Source: Zymobacter sp047495495 (GTDB lineage Bacteria > Pseudomonadota > Gammaproteobacteria > Pseudomonadales > Halomonadaceae). From it: a DNA stretch of 64,000 nucleotides. The stretch's first letter is position 1. Every line of letters starts with the position of its first letter. The position numbers and the translations under genes are program-made. Below are positions 51,571 to 59,947 of the stretch, piece by piece. The DNA lies in assembly GCF_047495495.1 (NCBI RefSeq), contig NZ_CP179930.1, forward strand, positions 2,480,001 through 2,544,000. The letters are read 5' to 3'. The notes under the pieces were generated by a model. The model saw nothing but the letters and a program-made list of their open reading frames with translations, did not search any database and had not been told where the DNA came from.

Positions 51571-51964
51571 GTTCCTACTGTCTCCCGAAAAGAACGTCAC
51601 AGTGCCGCTGAGCATAGGCAACGACACCAGTCTGTGCACACTGTACTACGGCTGCGCATGATTTTCTGCCACTGTGCCCAAAGGGGATAGTGCTTTCGGC
51701 TCACGGCAACACGGCATATGCACTTGATGCTTTGACAGCGACATCGGCGGTTCCTTCCTGAAATGCGGCAGCACGGCGCAGCCCACAGGCATGGCGTGGA
51801 TATTGAATGACATTGACAGCCTGTCGCAGGGGGAAAGGTTGACGCTGCGTCAGCATGACCCGCACTCGGTGCCAATGGGTGCACTCGTTCAGGCCTCTGT
51901 CACTCATTCGTTTTACTTCGTCATTCACCGGCTCAATCCCTAGAGTGGGAAATCAGGAGTTGCC
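51571..51964. other. Divergent intergenic region tal/nitrilase-type gene
   Basis: About 390 bases that must hold promoters for both flanking genes. I could not call a convincing box pair. The short frames here (51597-51884 and 51701-51928, minus) lack any family features. Confidence 0.4.
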
Positions 51965-52903
51965 ATGACCGTCTCACCTTCTCGCCGTCGCTTTCTAAAC
52001 ACTACGCTGGGCGTTTCAGCAATGGCGTTGACCGCCACGCCCTTCATCACGCAGGCCGGTGCCACCACGGCTACCGCTTCCAGCGCAGCGTCGGCAGCAG
52101 ATTCATCGGACACGCTCACGATTGCACTGGGCCAACTGGCCGTTGCCGACCAGTGGCAGGACAATGCGGCACAGTGCTCTCATCTTATCCAGCAGGCGGC
52201 ACAGCAGGGAGCCGACCTGCTGATCATGCCGGAGGCAATACTTGCCGCTGACATTGGCGACCCTGAATGTGTCCGACGTTCGGCCCAACCGCTGGATGGC
52301 CCGTTCATGCAGCAGATGCTGAAAGCCACCCTACAGGTACCGCTAACCGTCGTTTTCACCCTGTATGTTCCTGCTGATGCTCAGCGCGTTGGCAACGTTC
52401 AGGTTGCCCTGCGACAGGGCAGAATCGTAGCGACGTACCACAAGCTGCATCTTTATGATGCCTTCACTATGCAGGAATCGCAGAGCGTCGAACCGGGCAA
52501 GACACTGCCCCCCATTTTTGATGTCGCCGGAATGAAGGTGGGAATGATGACGTGCTACGACCTGCGCTTTCCTGAAGAAGCAAAATCACTGGCGCTGCGC
52601 GGAGCCGAACTGATCGTGCTGCCCGCCGCATGGGTGCGTGGCCCCAACAAGGAGCGCCACTGGGAAACGCTGATCGCGGCCCGTGCCCTCGACACGACCT
52701 GCTTCGTGGCCGCCGTCAGCGAATGCGGCCCACATACGATCGGCTGCAGCATGGTGGCCGATCCGATGGGACTGGTCGTTGCCCGAGCCGGTGAAACGCC
52801 GACGCTGGTCACCGCGCGCATTTCGCGCCAGCGCCTCGCTCAAGCCAGAAAGGCACTGCCCGTGTTGACCAATGGGCGTTTCAAAGCCCCCGAACTGGCA
52901 TGA
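51965..52903 (+). CDS. Tat-exported nitrilase-superfamily amidohydrolase
   Basis: This 312-residue protein starts with a twin-arginine signal (SRRRFLN at residues 6-12, then a hydrophobic stretch and Ala-rich linker to about 48). The carbon-nitrogen hydrolase domain has the full triad: Glu90 (LIMPEA), Lys160 (YHKLHLYD) and Cys197 (MTCYDLRFPE). The YHKLHLYD and CYDLRFPE motifs are those of the Nit1/Nit2 group (omega-amidase and deaminated-glutathione amidase). Family members are normally cytoplasmic, so export to the periplasm is unusual. The next gene is a Tat-exported aminotransferase, which fits a transaminase/omega-amidase pair. The substrate is inferred, not shown. Confidence 0.88.
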   Translation: MTVSPSRRRFLNTTLGVSAMALTATPFITQAGATTATASSAASAADSSDTLTIALGQLAVADQWQDNAAQCSHLIQQAAQQGADLLIMPEAILAADIGDPECVRRSAQPLDGPFMQQMLKATLQVPLTVVFTLYVPADAQRVGNVQVALRQGRIVATYHKLHLYDAFTMQESQSVEPGKTLPPIFDVAGMKVGMMTCYDLRFPEEAKSLALRGAELIVLPAAWVRGPNKERHWETLIAARALDTTCFVAAVSECGPHTIGCSMVADPMGLVVARAGETPTLVTARISRQRLAQARKALPVLTNGRFKAPELA

Positions 52904-53167
52904 CGCGGCCCGTGAACTGACACGCCTAAGATAAAGAAAGCGGAGCACCAGCCACCGCCCACATAAAGGGCCAACAAAACGCGTAAAGAGAGTGGGCACT
53001 GCGGCTATCGAAAGCGGGGTGCGGCACTTTTCTATCGCCGACTGCAAGAACTGGCCTGATTATTGAATAAAGGAAGGAGGAACGTCCCGCCAGGCATCGG
53101 CGGGACACCTGCGTGAATATCGTTCGATAGCACGCCTTGCTGTGCTTGTCTTGAAAAGGAGCCTTTC

Positions 53168-54331
53168 ATGACCCGCCCGACTACAAGCCGCCGTGGTTTT
53201 CTGGGTGCTTCGCTAGGCATGTCTGCCCTTGCCTTTGCGGCCCCGACGCGTCTACTGGCCCGCGAGAATGCGGCAGATATCGCCATTCATAACGCAACGG
53301 CCACCAACCCGCTCGGTGATCCTCCCGGCGTCTACCTCAACTACAACGAACTGCCGGAAGGGCCGTGTCCCGCTGCACGCAAGGCGATGGTGGACGCCAT
53401 TCCCCATGCGGGCCGCTACAGCCATAACATGGTCAGCGAAATGCAGAAGACGCTGGCCCAGGATCTGGGCGTGCCGCCTGAGTGGCTGCTGATCTACCCC
53501 GGTTCGGGGTCCCTGCTGAAGCTGGCCCCGCACGCGTTCACGTCAAGCAGCCGACCACTGGTCATTGCATCGCCGGGCTACGAAGACTGTGTTCGAGGAG
53601 CCAAAAGTGCGGGTTCACCGATCACCGAAGTACCGCTTCTGGACAGCGGTGCGCACGATATCGACGCGATGCTGCAGAAACCGGCCGGATTGCTCTATAT
53701 CTGTAACCCCAACAACCCGACCGGTACCGTTACTCCACACGATAAGCTGGTGCAGGCCATTGAACGCGCACCGGCAGACACCATCATCATCGTCGACGAG
53801 GCGTACATCCACTTCTCGAATCAGCCCAGCGTGATTCCACTGATTGCCAGCCATCCGAACCTGGTCGTGATGCGCACGTTCTCGAAAGTCTACGGCATGG
53901 CCGGGGTGCGCTGTGGTTTTGCCGTCGGCCGTCCTGATGTACTGGCCAGCCTCAAACAGTTCGCAGGTGACCCAGAGCTGTCGGTACTGGCAGCAGTGGG
54001 CTGCACGGCCAGCCTCAAGCAGCCGAACCTGGTGGCCGAGCGCAAGCTGCTCAACGCTAAGCGCCGCGATAAAACCATGCAGTGGCTGACGCAACAGGGC
54101 TTCACCTGCATGCCATCCGAAACCAACTTCTTCATGGTGGATGTGAAACGGCCGACGCAGGATGTAGTAAACGGTCTGCTCCAGAAAGGCGTGCATGTCA
54201 GCAACCGCTGGAAAATGCTGCCAACCACGCTGCGTGTTTCGGTCGGCACCGAGCAGGATATGGCCGCTTTCCGTCAGGCATTCGCCGAAGTGATGGGGCT
54301 AAAGGGCAACGCGCTGTCGACGGCCGCCTGA
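53168..54331 (+). CDS. Tat-exported class I/II (HisC-like) aminotransferase
   Basis: This 387-residue PLP enzyme begins with a twin-arginine signal (SRRGFLG at residues 7-13 and a hydrophobic core ending near RLLA). The aminotransferase fold follows: NELPEGPCPAARKAM, YPGSGSLL, CNPNNPTGTV (about 179-188), DEAYIHFS (Asp210, Tyr213) and the PLP lysine Lys240 in RTFSKVYGMAGVRCGF. It resembles histidinol-phosphate aminotransferases, but it is exported, so it is not the biosynthetic enzyme. Tat export allows PLP loading in the cytoplasm. It lies 264 bp after the Tat-exported amidase. Related Tat-exported HisC-like enzymes exist in other gammaproteobacteria, with unknown substrates. Confidence 0.9.
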   Translation: MTRPTTSRRGFLGASLGMSALAFAAPTRLLARENAADIAIHNATATNPLGDPPGVYLNYNELPEGPCPAARKAMVDAIPHAGRYSHNMVSEMQKTLAQDLGVPPEWLLIYPGSGSLLKLAPHAFTSSSRPLVIASPGYEDCVRGAKSAGSPITEVPLLDSGAHDIDAMLQKPAGLLYICNPNNPTGTVTPHDKLVQAIERAPADTIIIVDEAYIHFSNQPSVIPLIASHPNLVVMRTFSKVYGMAGVRCGFAVGRPDVLASLKQFAGDPELSVLAAVGCTASLKQPNLVAERKLLNAKRRDKTMQWLTQQGFTCMPSETNFFMVDVKRPTQDVVNGLLQKGVHVSNRWKMLPTTLRVSVGTEQDMAAFRQAFAEVMGLKGNALSTAA

Positions 54332-54474
54332 CGCCGAGCAATGGCAAGCGACGCTGATGTGAGGCTGTGAACGATCGCGCGACACGCTATACAAGGTGGG
54401 CCAAGACAGGCATCATCTGCCACAATGTCGATTGACCTACCGTATATCGATCACTCACAAGAGGCCTCTTCGTC

Positions 54475-54654
54475 ATGCTGGAAGGCATCATCATCTGTGT
54501 CGTATTGCTGGTCGTCCAGCTGGTACTGCTCCACCTGATCGACCGACGACTCGACTACGCCGAAATGAACAGCCACTACATGCGTTCAGCGCCCGGCTCT
54601 CGCCGCGCCAGCAAACGCAAGGCCAATCATGCGGCTAATGACAGACTGTTCTAG
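54475..54654 (+). CDS. 59-residue membrane miniprotein, unknown
   Basis: An ATG at 54475 opens a 59-codon frame that starts MLEGIIICVVLLVVQLVLLHL, one clear membrane helix. It continues with an acidic/amphipathic stretch (DRRLDYAEMNSHYMRS) and a strongly basic tail (SRRASKRKANHAANDRLF). AAGAGG lies upstream and a perfect intrinsic terminator begins two bases after the stop, which argues for a real gene. It is too short for many gene finders, and a different frame (54396-54638) overlaps it without any features. Function is unknown. Confidence 0.6.
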   Translation: MLEGIIICVVLLVVQLVLLHLIDRRLDYAEMNSHYMRSAPGSRRASKRKANHAANDRLF

Positions 54655-54655
54655 G

Positions 54656-54689
54656 AAAATGCCGGTAGTGATGAGCTACCGGCATTTTT
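54656..54689 (+). terminator. Terminator of the miniprotein gene
   Basis: AAAATGCCGGTAG and CTACCGGCATTTT form a perfect 13-bp stem with a 7-base loop and a T-run. Confidence 0.93.
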
Positions 54690-55058
54690 CTGTGTCAGAT
54701 TGACGCAGAATCACGTCGCACTGGACCTTCTGCCTTAAACAACGGTCATCGAAAAGCGAGACGCTCAATACACAAAATTGGCCGATTAGTTCCCCCATCC
54801 TTTCGTCGAACGTTCCCTTCCGATAAGTTCATTTCCCTACTGTTTTCCTTCTTATAAGTGCATGTTGCCTACGCATGACACTTTTTCCATACCGTGACTG
54901 TTCTTTAGTACAAGGTCGTTAAGAGACATCACATGCCCCGCGGGCAGGTGACCAACCCGAAATGTTATCTTTTGTCACTACGACTTATGACCAATAACCG
55001 GTTATTCGTTATCGGATATATGTTGGGCGCAGTTTTGAAAGCTCACGCTCACTATGGG
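54690..55058 (+). other. Intergenic region before first sugar symporter
   Basis: About 370 bases. The symporter frame is open from 54933, but the first 42 codons do not belong to the family. TTCCGATAAGTTCAT and TTCTTATAAGTGCAT (about 54817 and 54849) are similar 15-mers about 30 bases apart and might be tandem regulator sites. This is weak evidence. Confidence 0.4.
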
Positions 55059-56348
55059 ATGGCCACGACCATGACAACCCGCAGTACAAGCAAATACTAC
55101 TTCCCGCTCAGTGCGATCATATTTCTGTTTTACTTTGCCTGGGCCTCGACACTCTCGATGGCTTCCCAGTGGCTGTGGCAGATACTCCAGCTAGACAGCA
55201 CCACCAAAGGCCTGTTCTTCACGGCTAACGCTATTGGTGCAATGCTGTTCCAGCCTATCTACGGCGCCATTCAGGACCGTCTGGGCGTTTCCAAAAAACT
55301 GCTGCTGTGGATCGGCCTCGTACTCGCCCTCTGCTGGCCAGTCATGGGCTACGTCTTCGTTTTCCTGATGAAAGACGTTTCCTCCATTGTTGCGCTGATC
55401 GTATCCGGTCTGTTTATTGCGCTGGGTATTCTGGCAGCCGCAGGTGTCGTTGACTCCTACTGCGAACGCGTCGGCCGCAACGCGGGCCTTGAATACGGTA
55501 CCGTCCGTGTATGGGGTGCTGTGGGCTGGTGTCTGGGTGTCCTGATCGCAGGTCGCTTCGCACTCGAAGGCATTCTGGTCAACCTGCCGTACATCGCTTG
55601 TACCGTTGCCGGTATCCTGCTGCTGGTAGTGCTGTTCCGCCTCGACGACCGTGGTGCACAGGTTGCTGCCGTACCGGGTCAGGCACAGCAAGTTGCGTCC
55701 ATGTCCGAAAGTCTTGGTGTGCTGAAAGAGTTCAAATTCTGGACCTTCGCTATCTTCCTGTTCGGTATCGCCGGTCTGTACTTCCTGTTCGACCAGCAGT
55801 TCCAGGACTACTACGCAACCTTCTTCAACGTAGCGAACGACCCGGCTGCAGGTGGTAAAGCGTATTCTTACCTGTATGCGTCCGAAACGGCTATCGAAGT
55901 GATCTGCCTGCCGCTGGTACCGCTTATCGTTAACCTGATCGGTGCTCGCAAAAGCTTGGTACTGGCTGCGTTCCTGATGGGTATGCGTGTACTGCTGACC
56001 GGTCTGGTCGCTGACAAGGTCGCATTGACCATCTTCTTCTTGGTACGCGGTTTCGAAATTCCGCTGCTGCTGGTGGCCGTATTCAAGTTCATGGAAGGCG
56101 TCTACGATCCGCGCTTCTCTTCCACGATCTACCTGATCGCTTTCCAGTTCGCACAGCAGTTCTGCTCTATCTGCTTCGCAGGTCTGGTCGGTCACCTGAT
56201 CGATACGCATGGCTTCCAGTACGCCTACATTTGCCTCGGCATCTTCGGTCTGGTGTTCATGCTGTGGGGTCTCATCATGCTGCCGCGCCCGAAAAAAGGT
56301 CGCGTCAATCCGCAGCCGATGGAAAGCATCACGCCTGCCGCACAGTAA
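55059..56348 (+). CDS. LacY/CscB-type oligosaccharide:H+ symporter (first copy)
   Basis: From about ATG 55059 (or 55071) the protein has 425-429 residues with 12 membrane segments of the oligosaccharide:H+ symporter family. Typical features are YYFPLSAIIFLFYFAWAS at the start, IGAMLFQPIYGAIQDRLGVSKKLL in the helix 2-3 loop, RVWGAVGWCLGVLIAGR, and FLFGIAGLYFLFDQQFQDYY at helix 7. Sucrose and lactose carriers (CscB, LacY) belong here. A terminator follows, so it is a separate unit from the second symporter gene. Codon use is strongly biased, suggesting high expression. The sugar is not readable, but the neighbouring GH32 enzyme points to sucrose or a fructoside. Confidence 0.9.
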   Translation: MATTMTTRSTSKYYFPLSAIIFLFYFAWASTLSMASQWLWQILQLDSTTKGLFFTANAIGAMLFQPIYGAIQDRLGVSKKLLLWIGLVLALCWPVMGYVFVFLMKDVSSIVALIVSGLFIALGILAAAGVVDSYCERVGRNAGLEYGTVRVWGAVGWCLGVLIAGRFALEGILVNLPYIACTVAGILLLVVLFRLDDRGAQVAAVPGQAQQVASMSESLGVLKEFKFWTFAIFLFGIAGLYFLFDQQFQDYYATFFNVANDPAAGGKAYSYLYASETAIEVICLPLVPLIVNLIGARKSLVLAAFLMGMRVLLTGLVADKVALTIFFLVRGFEIPLLLVAVFKFMEGVYDPRFSSTIYLIAFQFAQQFCSICFAGLVGHLIDTHGFQYAYICLGIFGLVFMLWGLIMLPRPKKGRVNPQPMESITPAAQ

Positions 56349-56811
56349 GCCTCTAGCACTTTTTACTGAGCGCTCATAAAAGACCGGCCCTGCTTATGCA
56401 GGGCCGATCTTCTCGTTATGACACAGTTAAAGGCTCGGTGTTGACCGGCAGCTCGACTGTTCATCTCCCCCGCGTTAACTTCTGGCTATTACCTTCCCCT
56501 TCTTATGCCCCGTCAGACCGCCCAGAATGCGCGCTGAGCGCTTAGTGACATCCCTACCGCCCCTTCTTCATTAGACAAAAGAGCACTGCGCTAGCGCGCC
56601 GTACGGCCGATAACGAGGGTAAATCCGATCGCGGTGTACGCCACTTTTGACTGCCTGACTACCTGTTCTTTAGGTCACTACCACATCTTGCACATTGCGT
56701 CAGCATTTTTTTCCATCGGTGAACTACGACCATGGCGCAATGGCGATACATTCCGGCTTCAATTACCGTGGCATCCTCCGTGAGAACACGCTCCCAAATG
56801 GTAAGCAACCG
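56349..56811 (+). other. Intergenic region between the two symporters
   Basis: About 460 bases with a terminator at its left end (56381-56410). The rest probably contains the promoter of the symporter-GH32 operon. No LacI-type palindrome was convincing. Confidence 0.45.
56381..56410 (+). terminator. Terminator of first symporter gene
   Basis: AGACCGGCCCTGC-TTAT-GCAGGGCCGATCT is a 13-bp stem with one mismatch and a 4-base loop, followed by a short T-containing stretch. Confidence 0.75.
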
Positions 56812-58104
56812 ATGAAATCCCCGGCTCGCAGCAGTTACTACCTCATCATCAGCGCATTGCTGTTCCTATTCTTCTTCGCCTGGTCTTCCACCTACGCGCT
56901 CTACGCGAGCTGGCTGGAAAAGGTCATGGGCATTGATGCATCCACACGCGGCTTCATCTTCATGGCTAACGGGATTGCAGCGCTCATGTTGCAGCCCGTC
57001 TACGGCATGCTGCAGGACCGTCTGGGAACGTCTAAGAAACTGCTGACGTGGGTCGGTCTGATGCTGGTGCTGTGTACTCCGGCCATGGCGTACGTCTTCC
57101 CACCGCTGATGAGCGCATTTCCCATCGCGGGCATGGCGTTCGGCGCGCTCTACATGTCTCTGGCCATGTTCGCCGGTGTCGGCGTTGTCGAGTCCTATAG
57201 CGAACGCATGGCGCGCAGCAAGGGCTTCGAATTCGGGGGCGCTCGCCTGTGGGGTTCCATCGGTTGGGGTGCAGGGTCCGTCGTTGCGGGCTACTTCACC
57301 ATTAACCAGAACCTGCCGTTCTACGCCTGTTCCTTCGCTGGTATCGCCTTCCTTGTCATGCTGGCCTTGCTGAAGAACAACACGGCGCCGAAAGAAGAGA
57401 AGAAATACGCGGTACAGGCCACCTCCTCTCTCGGCCAGAGCTTCGCTCTGTTCGCACAGGGCAACTTCTGGAAGTTCACCCTGTTCCTGTTCGGTGTCAG
57501 CGGTCTGTACTTCCTGTTCGATCAGCAGTTCCAGAACTACTACAGCGCGATGTACAACGAGCAGACGCTCACCGCGAGCGGGCAACAAGCTTACTCGTGG
57601 CTGCTGGCGGCACAGACGCTGACCGAAGCAGTCTGCCTGCTGATCGCTCCGTGGGTCATCAACCGCATTGGTTCGCGCAATGGTCTGATCCTGTGCAGCG
57701 CCCTGATGAGCCTGCGCGTCTTCGGTTGCAGCCAGATTTCCAACGTATGGTTCCTGTCTGTCTGCCACCTGATCCGCGGTATTGAGATTCCGGTTCTGCT
57801 CGTTGCCGTCTTCAAGTACATCAACAGCGTGTTCGACTCCCGTTACTCGTCTACCATCTATCTGATAAGCTTTCAGTTCGCGCAGCAGTTCTATTCCATT
57901 TGTTTCTCTGCCGCGACGGGTTATGCCTTCGGTGCATACGGCTACCCGAGTACCTATTTCGTTCTGGCGATCAGCGCTATGGTCTTTACAGCATGGGGTA
58001 TCTTCATGCTGCCACGCGCACGCCAGGATCAGGACTCAGGCATAACGCCTGAAAAGAAAGCTGCTTCATCTTCCAACTCTGCTACAGGGGCTCAGACGGC
58101 ATGA
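56812..58104 (+). CDS. cscB: LacY/CscB-type sucrose:H+ symporter (second copy)
   Basis: From ATG 56812 the 430-residue protein is a paralog of the preceding symporter: YYLIISALLFLFFFAWSS, LMLQPVYGMLQDRLGTSKKLL, RLWGSIGWGAGSVVAGYF, FLFGVSGLYFLFDQQFQNYY and SSTIYLISFQFAQQFYSICF. The stop overlaps the GH32 start by four bases (ATGA), so transport and hydrolysis are coupled as in the E. coli csc system. Proton symport of unphosphorylated sucrose is the likely role, given that no PTS gene is near. The frame is open to 56695, but those codons are outside the family. Confidence 0.88.
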   Translation: MKSPARSSYYLIISALLFLFFFAWSSTYALYASWLEKVMGIDASTRGFIFMANGIAALMLQPVYGMLQDRLGTSKKLLTWVGLMLVLCTPAMAYVFPPLMSAFPIAGMAFGALYMSLAMFAGVGVVESYSERMARSKGFEFGGARLWGSIGWGAGSVVAGYFTINQNLPFYACSFAGIAFLVMLALLKNNTAPKEEKKYAVQATSSLGQSFALFAQGNFWKFTLFLFGVSGLYFLFDQQFQNYYSAMYNEQTLTASGQQAYSWLLAAQTLTEAVCLLIAPWVINRIGSRNGLILCSALMSLRVFGCSQISNVWFLSVCHLIRGIEIPVLLVAVFKYINSVFDSRYSSTIYLISFQFAQQFYSICFSAATGYAFGAYGYPSTYFVLAISAMVFTAWGIFMLPRARQDQDSGITPEKKAASSSNSATGAQTA

Positions 58105-59675
58105 CTGACACTCTGCAAAAACAGCGCATCGAAGAAGCACTCGAAGCACTGAACAAGAATTGCGCCAGCACGGATCGCTCCATGTACCCGGGCTTCCACC
58201 TGGCACCGCCTAGCGGCTGGATGAACGACCCGAACGGCGTCATCTATCACAAAGGCTACTACCACGTCTTCTATCAGCATCACCCGCTGTCTCCTGAAGA
58301 AGGCAAGCTGATGTACTGGGGCCACGCGCGCTCCAAGGATCTGTGCACGTGGAAACACCTGCCGATCGCACTGGCACCGAGCATCGAAGAAGACAAAGAC
58401 GGCTGCTTCTCTGGCTGTGCTGTCGTCAACGACAACGATGAGCTGTGCCTGATCTATACCGCTCACCGTTGGGGTGGCGCATGGGGCGACGACAATAACG
58501 TCCTCGAAGTTCAAGCGATCGCCACCAGCAAGGACGGCATCCACTTCGACAACAAGCAAGTCGTGCTGAGCGAACCGCCGCTGCCCGAAGTCACGCACTT
58601 CCGTGACCCGCGCGTATGGCGTGAAGGTAACGACTGGCTGATGATCATCGGCTACCGTACCGATGACAAAGACGGCAAGGGTGTCGGCAAGGTCGCACTG
58701 TATCGCAGCACCGATCTGTACAACTGGACGTTCGAGTCCACGCTGGCCGAAGACGACGAGCTGCTGCCGCCGGGCAAACGTTCCTACATGTGGGAATGCC
58801 CGGACTTCTTCCCGCTCGACGGCAAGCACGTGCTGCTGATGTCGCCGCAGGGTCTGGAAGACGAGAACAAAGAACGCTTCCTGAACCTGTTCCAGAACGG
58901 CTGCATCATCGGCACGTTCAAGGACGGCAAGTTCACGCGCGAAACCGAATTCGAAGAACTGGATTTCGGTCACGAGTTCTATGCAGCACAGCACATCGAC
59001 GGCCCAGACGGTCGTACGCTGCTGATCGCTTGGTTCGACATGTGGGCTAACGACAAACCGAGCCAGAAACACGGCTGGGCGGGCATGATGTCGCTGCCGC
59101 GCGACCTGCACATCGAAGATGGTCTGGTCCGCATGACACCGTCCCCCGAGCTGGTAGGTCTGCGTGCCAACGCTGAACCGACTACGATCGACACCACTGC
59201 TCTGAAAGAGGGTGAAGAACGCAGCCTCGAGATCACCGATGGCCCGCTGCAGGAACTGCGCGTTGAGATCGACCTGAAAGCCACCGACGCACAGGAATTC
59301 GGTCTCGAATTCCACGTCGACAAAGCCACCGGTGCCAGCACGCGTCTGTACGTTGACCGCAAGCTGAACCGTTTGGTGCTCGACCGTGAGCTGACCGGCA
59401 ACAGCCCGGCACAGTCCGCATTCAAGCGCACCTGCAAGCTGCCGGAAGGCGATGTGCTGAGCCTGCACATCTACCTCGACCGTCCGTCGATCGAAGTCTT
59501 CATCGGCAACGAGAAGAGCGAAGGGCTGTACAGCATGAGCTCCCGTACCTTCCCGAACCCGGCACAGAAAGATGCGCACCTGTTCGCCAAAGGCGGCACC
59601 CTCGCGCTGAAAGACTTCAAACGCTGGACGCTGAAAGACACCTTCCACTTCGAACCGCTGAAATACGGCGCATAA
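58101..59675 (+). CDS. cscA: GH32 sucrose hydrolase (invertase)
   Basis: This 524-residue cytoplasmic enzyme (no signal peptide) has the three GH32 catalytic blocks: WMNDPNG (nucleophile Asp, about residue 42), FRDPRV (transition-state Asp, about 167) and MWECPDFF (acid/base Glu, about 231). The five-blade propeller is followed by a beta-sandwich (about 350-520). It splits sucrose or other beta-fructosides taken up by the coupled symporter. Because the substrate arrives by proton symport, free sucrose rather than sucrose 6-phosphate is the probable substrate. The gene is translationally coupled to the symporter and ends in a strong terminator. Codon bias suggests strong expression. Confidence 0.93.
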   Translation: MTDTLQKQRIEEALEALNKNCASTDRSMYPGFHLAPPSGWMNDPNGVIYHKGYYHVFYQHHPLSPEEGKLMYWGHARSKDLCTWKHLPIALAPSIEEDKDGCFSGCAVVNDNDELCLIYTAHRWGGAWGDDNNVLEVQAIATSKDGIHFDNKQVVLSEPPLPEVTHFRDPRVWREGNDWLMIIGYRTDDKDGKGVGKVALYRSTDLYNWTFESTLAEDDELLPPGKRSYMWECPDFFPLDGKHVLLMSPQGLEDENKERFLNLFQNGCIIGTFKDGKFTRETEFEELDFGHEFYAAQHIDGPDGRTLLIAWFDMWANDKPSQKHGWAGMMSLPRDLHIEDGLVRMTPSPELVGLRANAEPTTIDTTALKEGEERSLEITDGPLQELRVEIDLKATDAQEFGLEFHVDKATGASTRLYVDRKLNRLVLDRELTGNSPAQSAFKRTCKLPEGDVLSLHIYLDRPSIEVFIGNEKSEGLYSMSSRTFPNPAQKDAHLFAKGGTLALKDFKRWTLKDTFHFEPLKYGA

Positions 59676-59700
59676 TCGAAGACAAGAAGACAAAGAAGAC

Positions 59701-59730
59701 AAAGAAGCCGCCCCAAGGGGCGGCTTCTTT
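59701..59730 (+). terminator. Terminator of the symporter-GH32 operon
   Basis: AAAGAAGCCGCCCC-AA-GGGGCGGCTTCTTT forms a perfect 14-bp stem with T residues at its 3' end. It is preceded by a short AAGACAAAG-type repeat. Confidence 0.93.
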
Positions 59731-59947
59731 TATATCCTTTTAGTTTTTATATTTTTCCAATAAAAACAACAAGTTATTATTAAATTTTTATCATTCTGCA
59801 TCATAGACTGTTATCGTAGTAATATATTGATATCTATGAAACATAAGATAATGGTAAGGAATAAAAATACAGAGCTGCCTCAAAGCACAGTGTCTTAGTG
59901 GGAATTTTTAAAATAAAATCCTCTGCTTTTCAAGAGAGGACTCAAAA

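Noticed and set aside
54396..54638. 80-codon plus-strand frame overlapping the miniprotein
   Set aside because: It is out of frame with the better-supported membrane miniprotein, has a His/Arg/Pro-rich random-looking translation and stops before the terminator.
55191..56210. 339-codon minus-strand frame
   Set aside because: Shadow of the first symporter gene; composition is unlike a folded protein.
58092..59702. 536-codon minus-strand frame
   Set aside because: Shadow of the GH32 gene caused by biased codon use; no family features.
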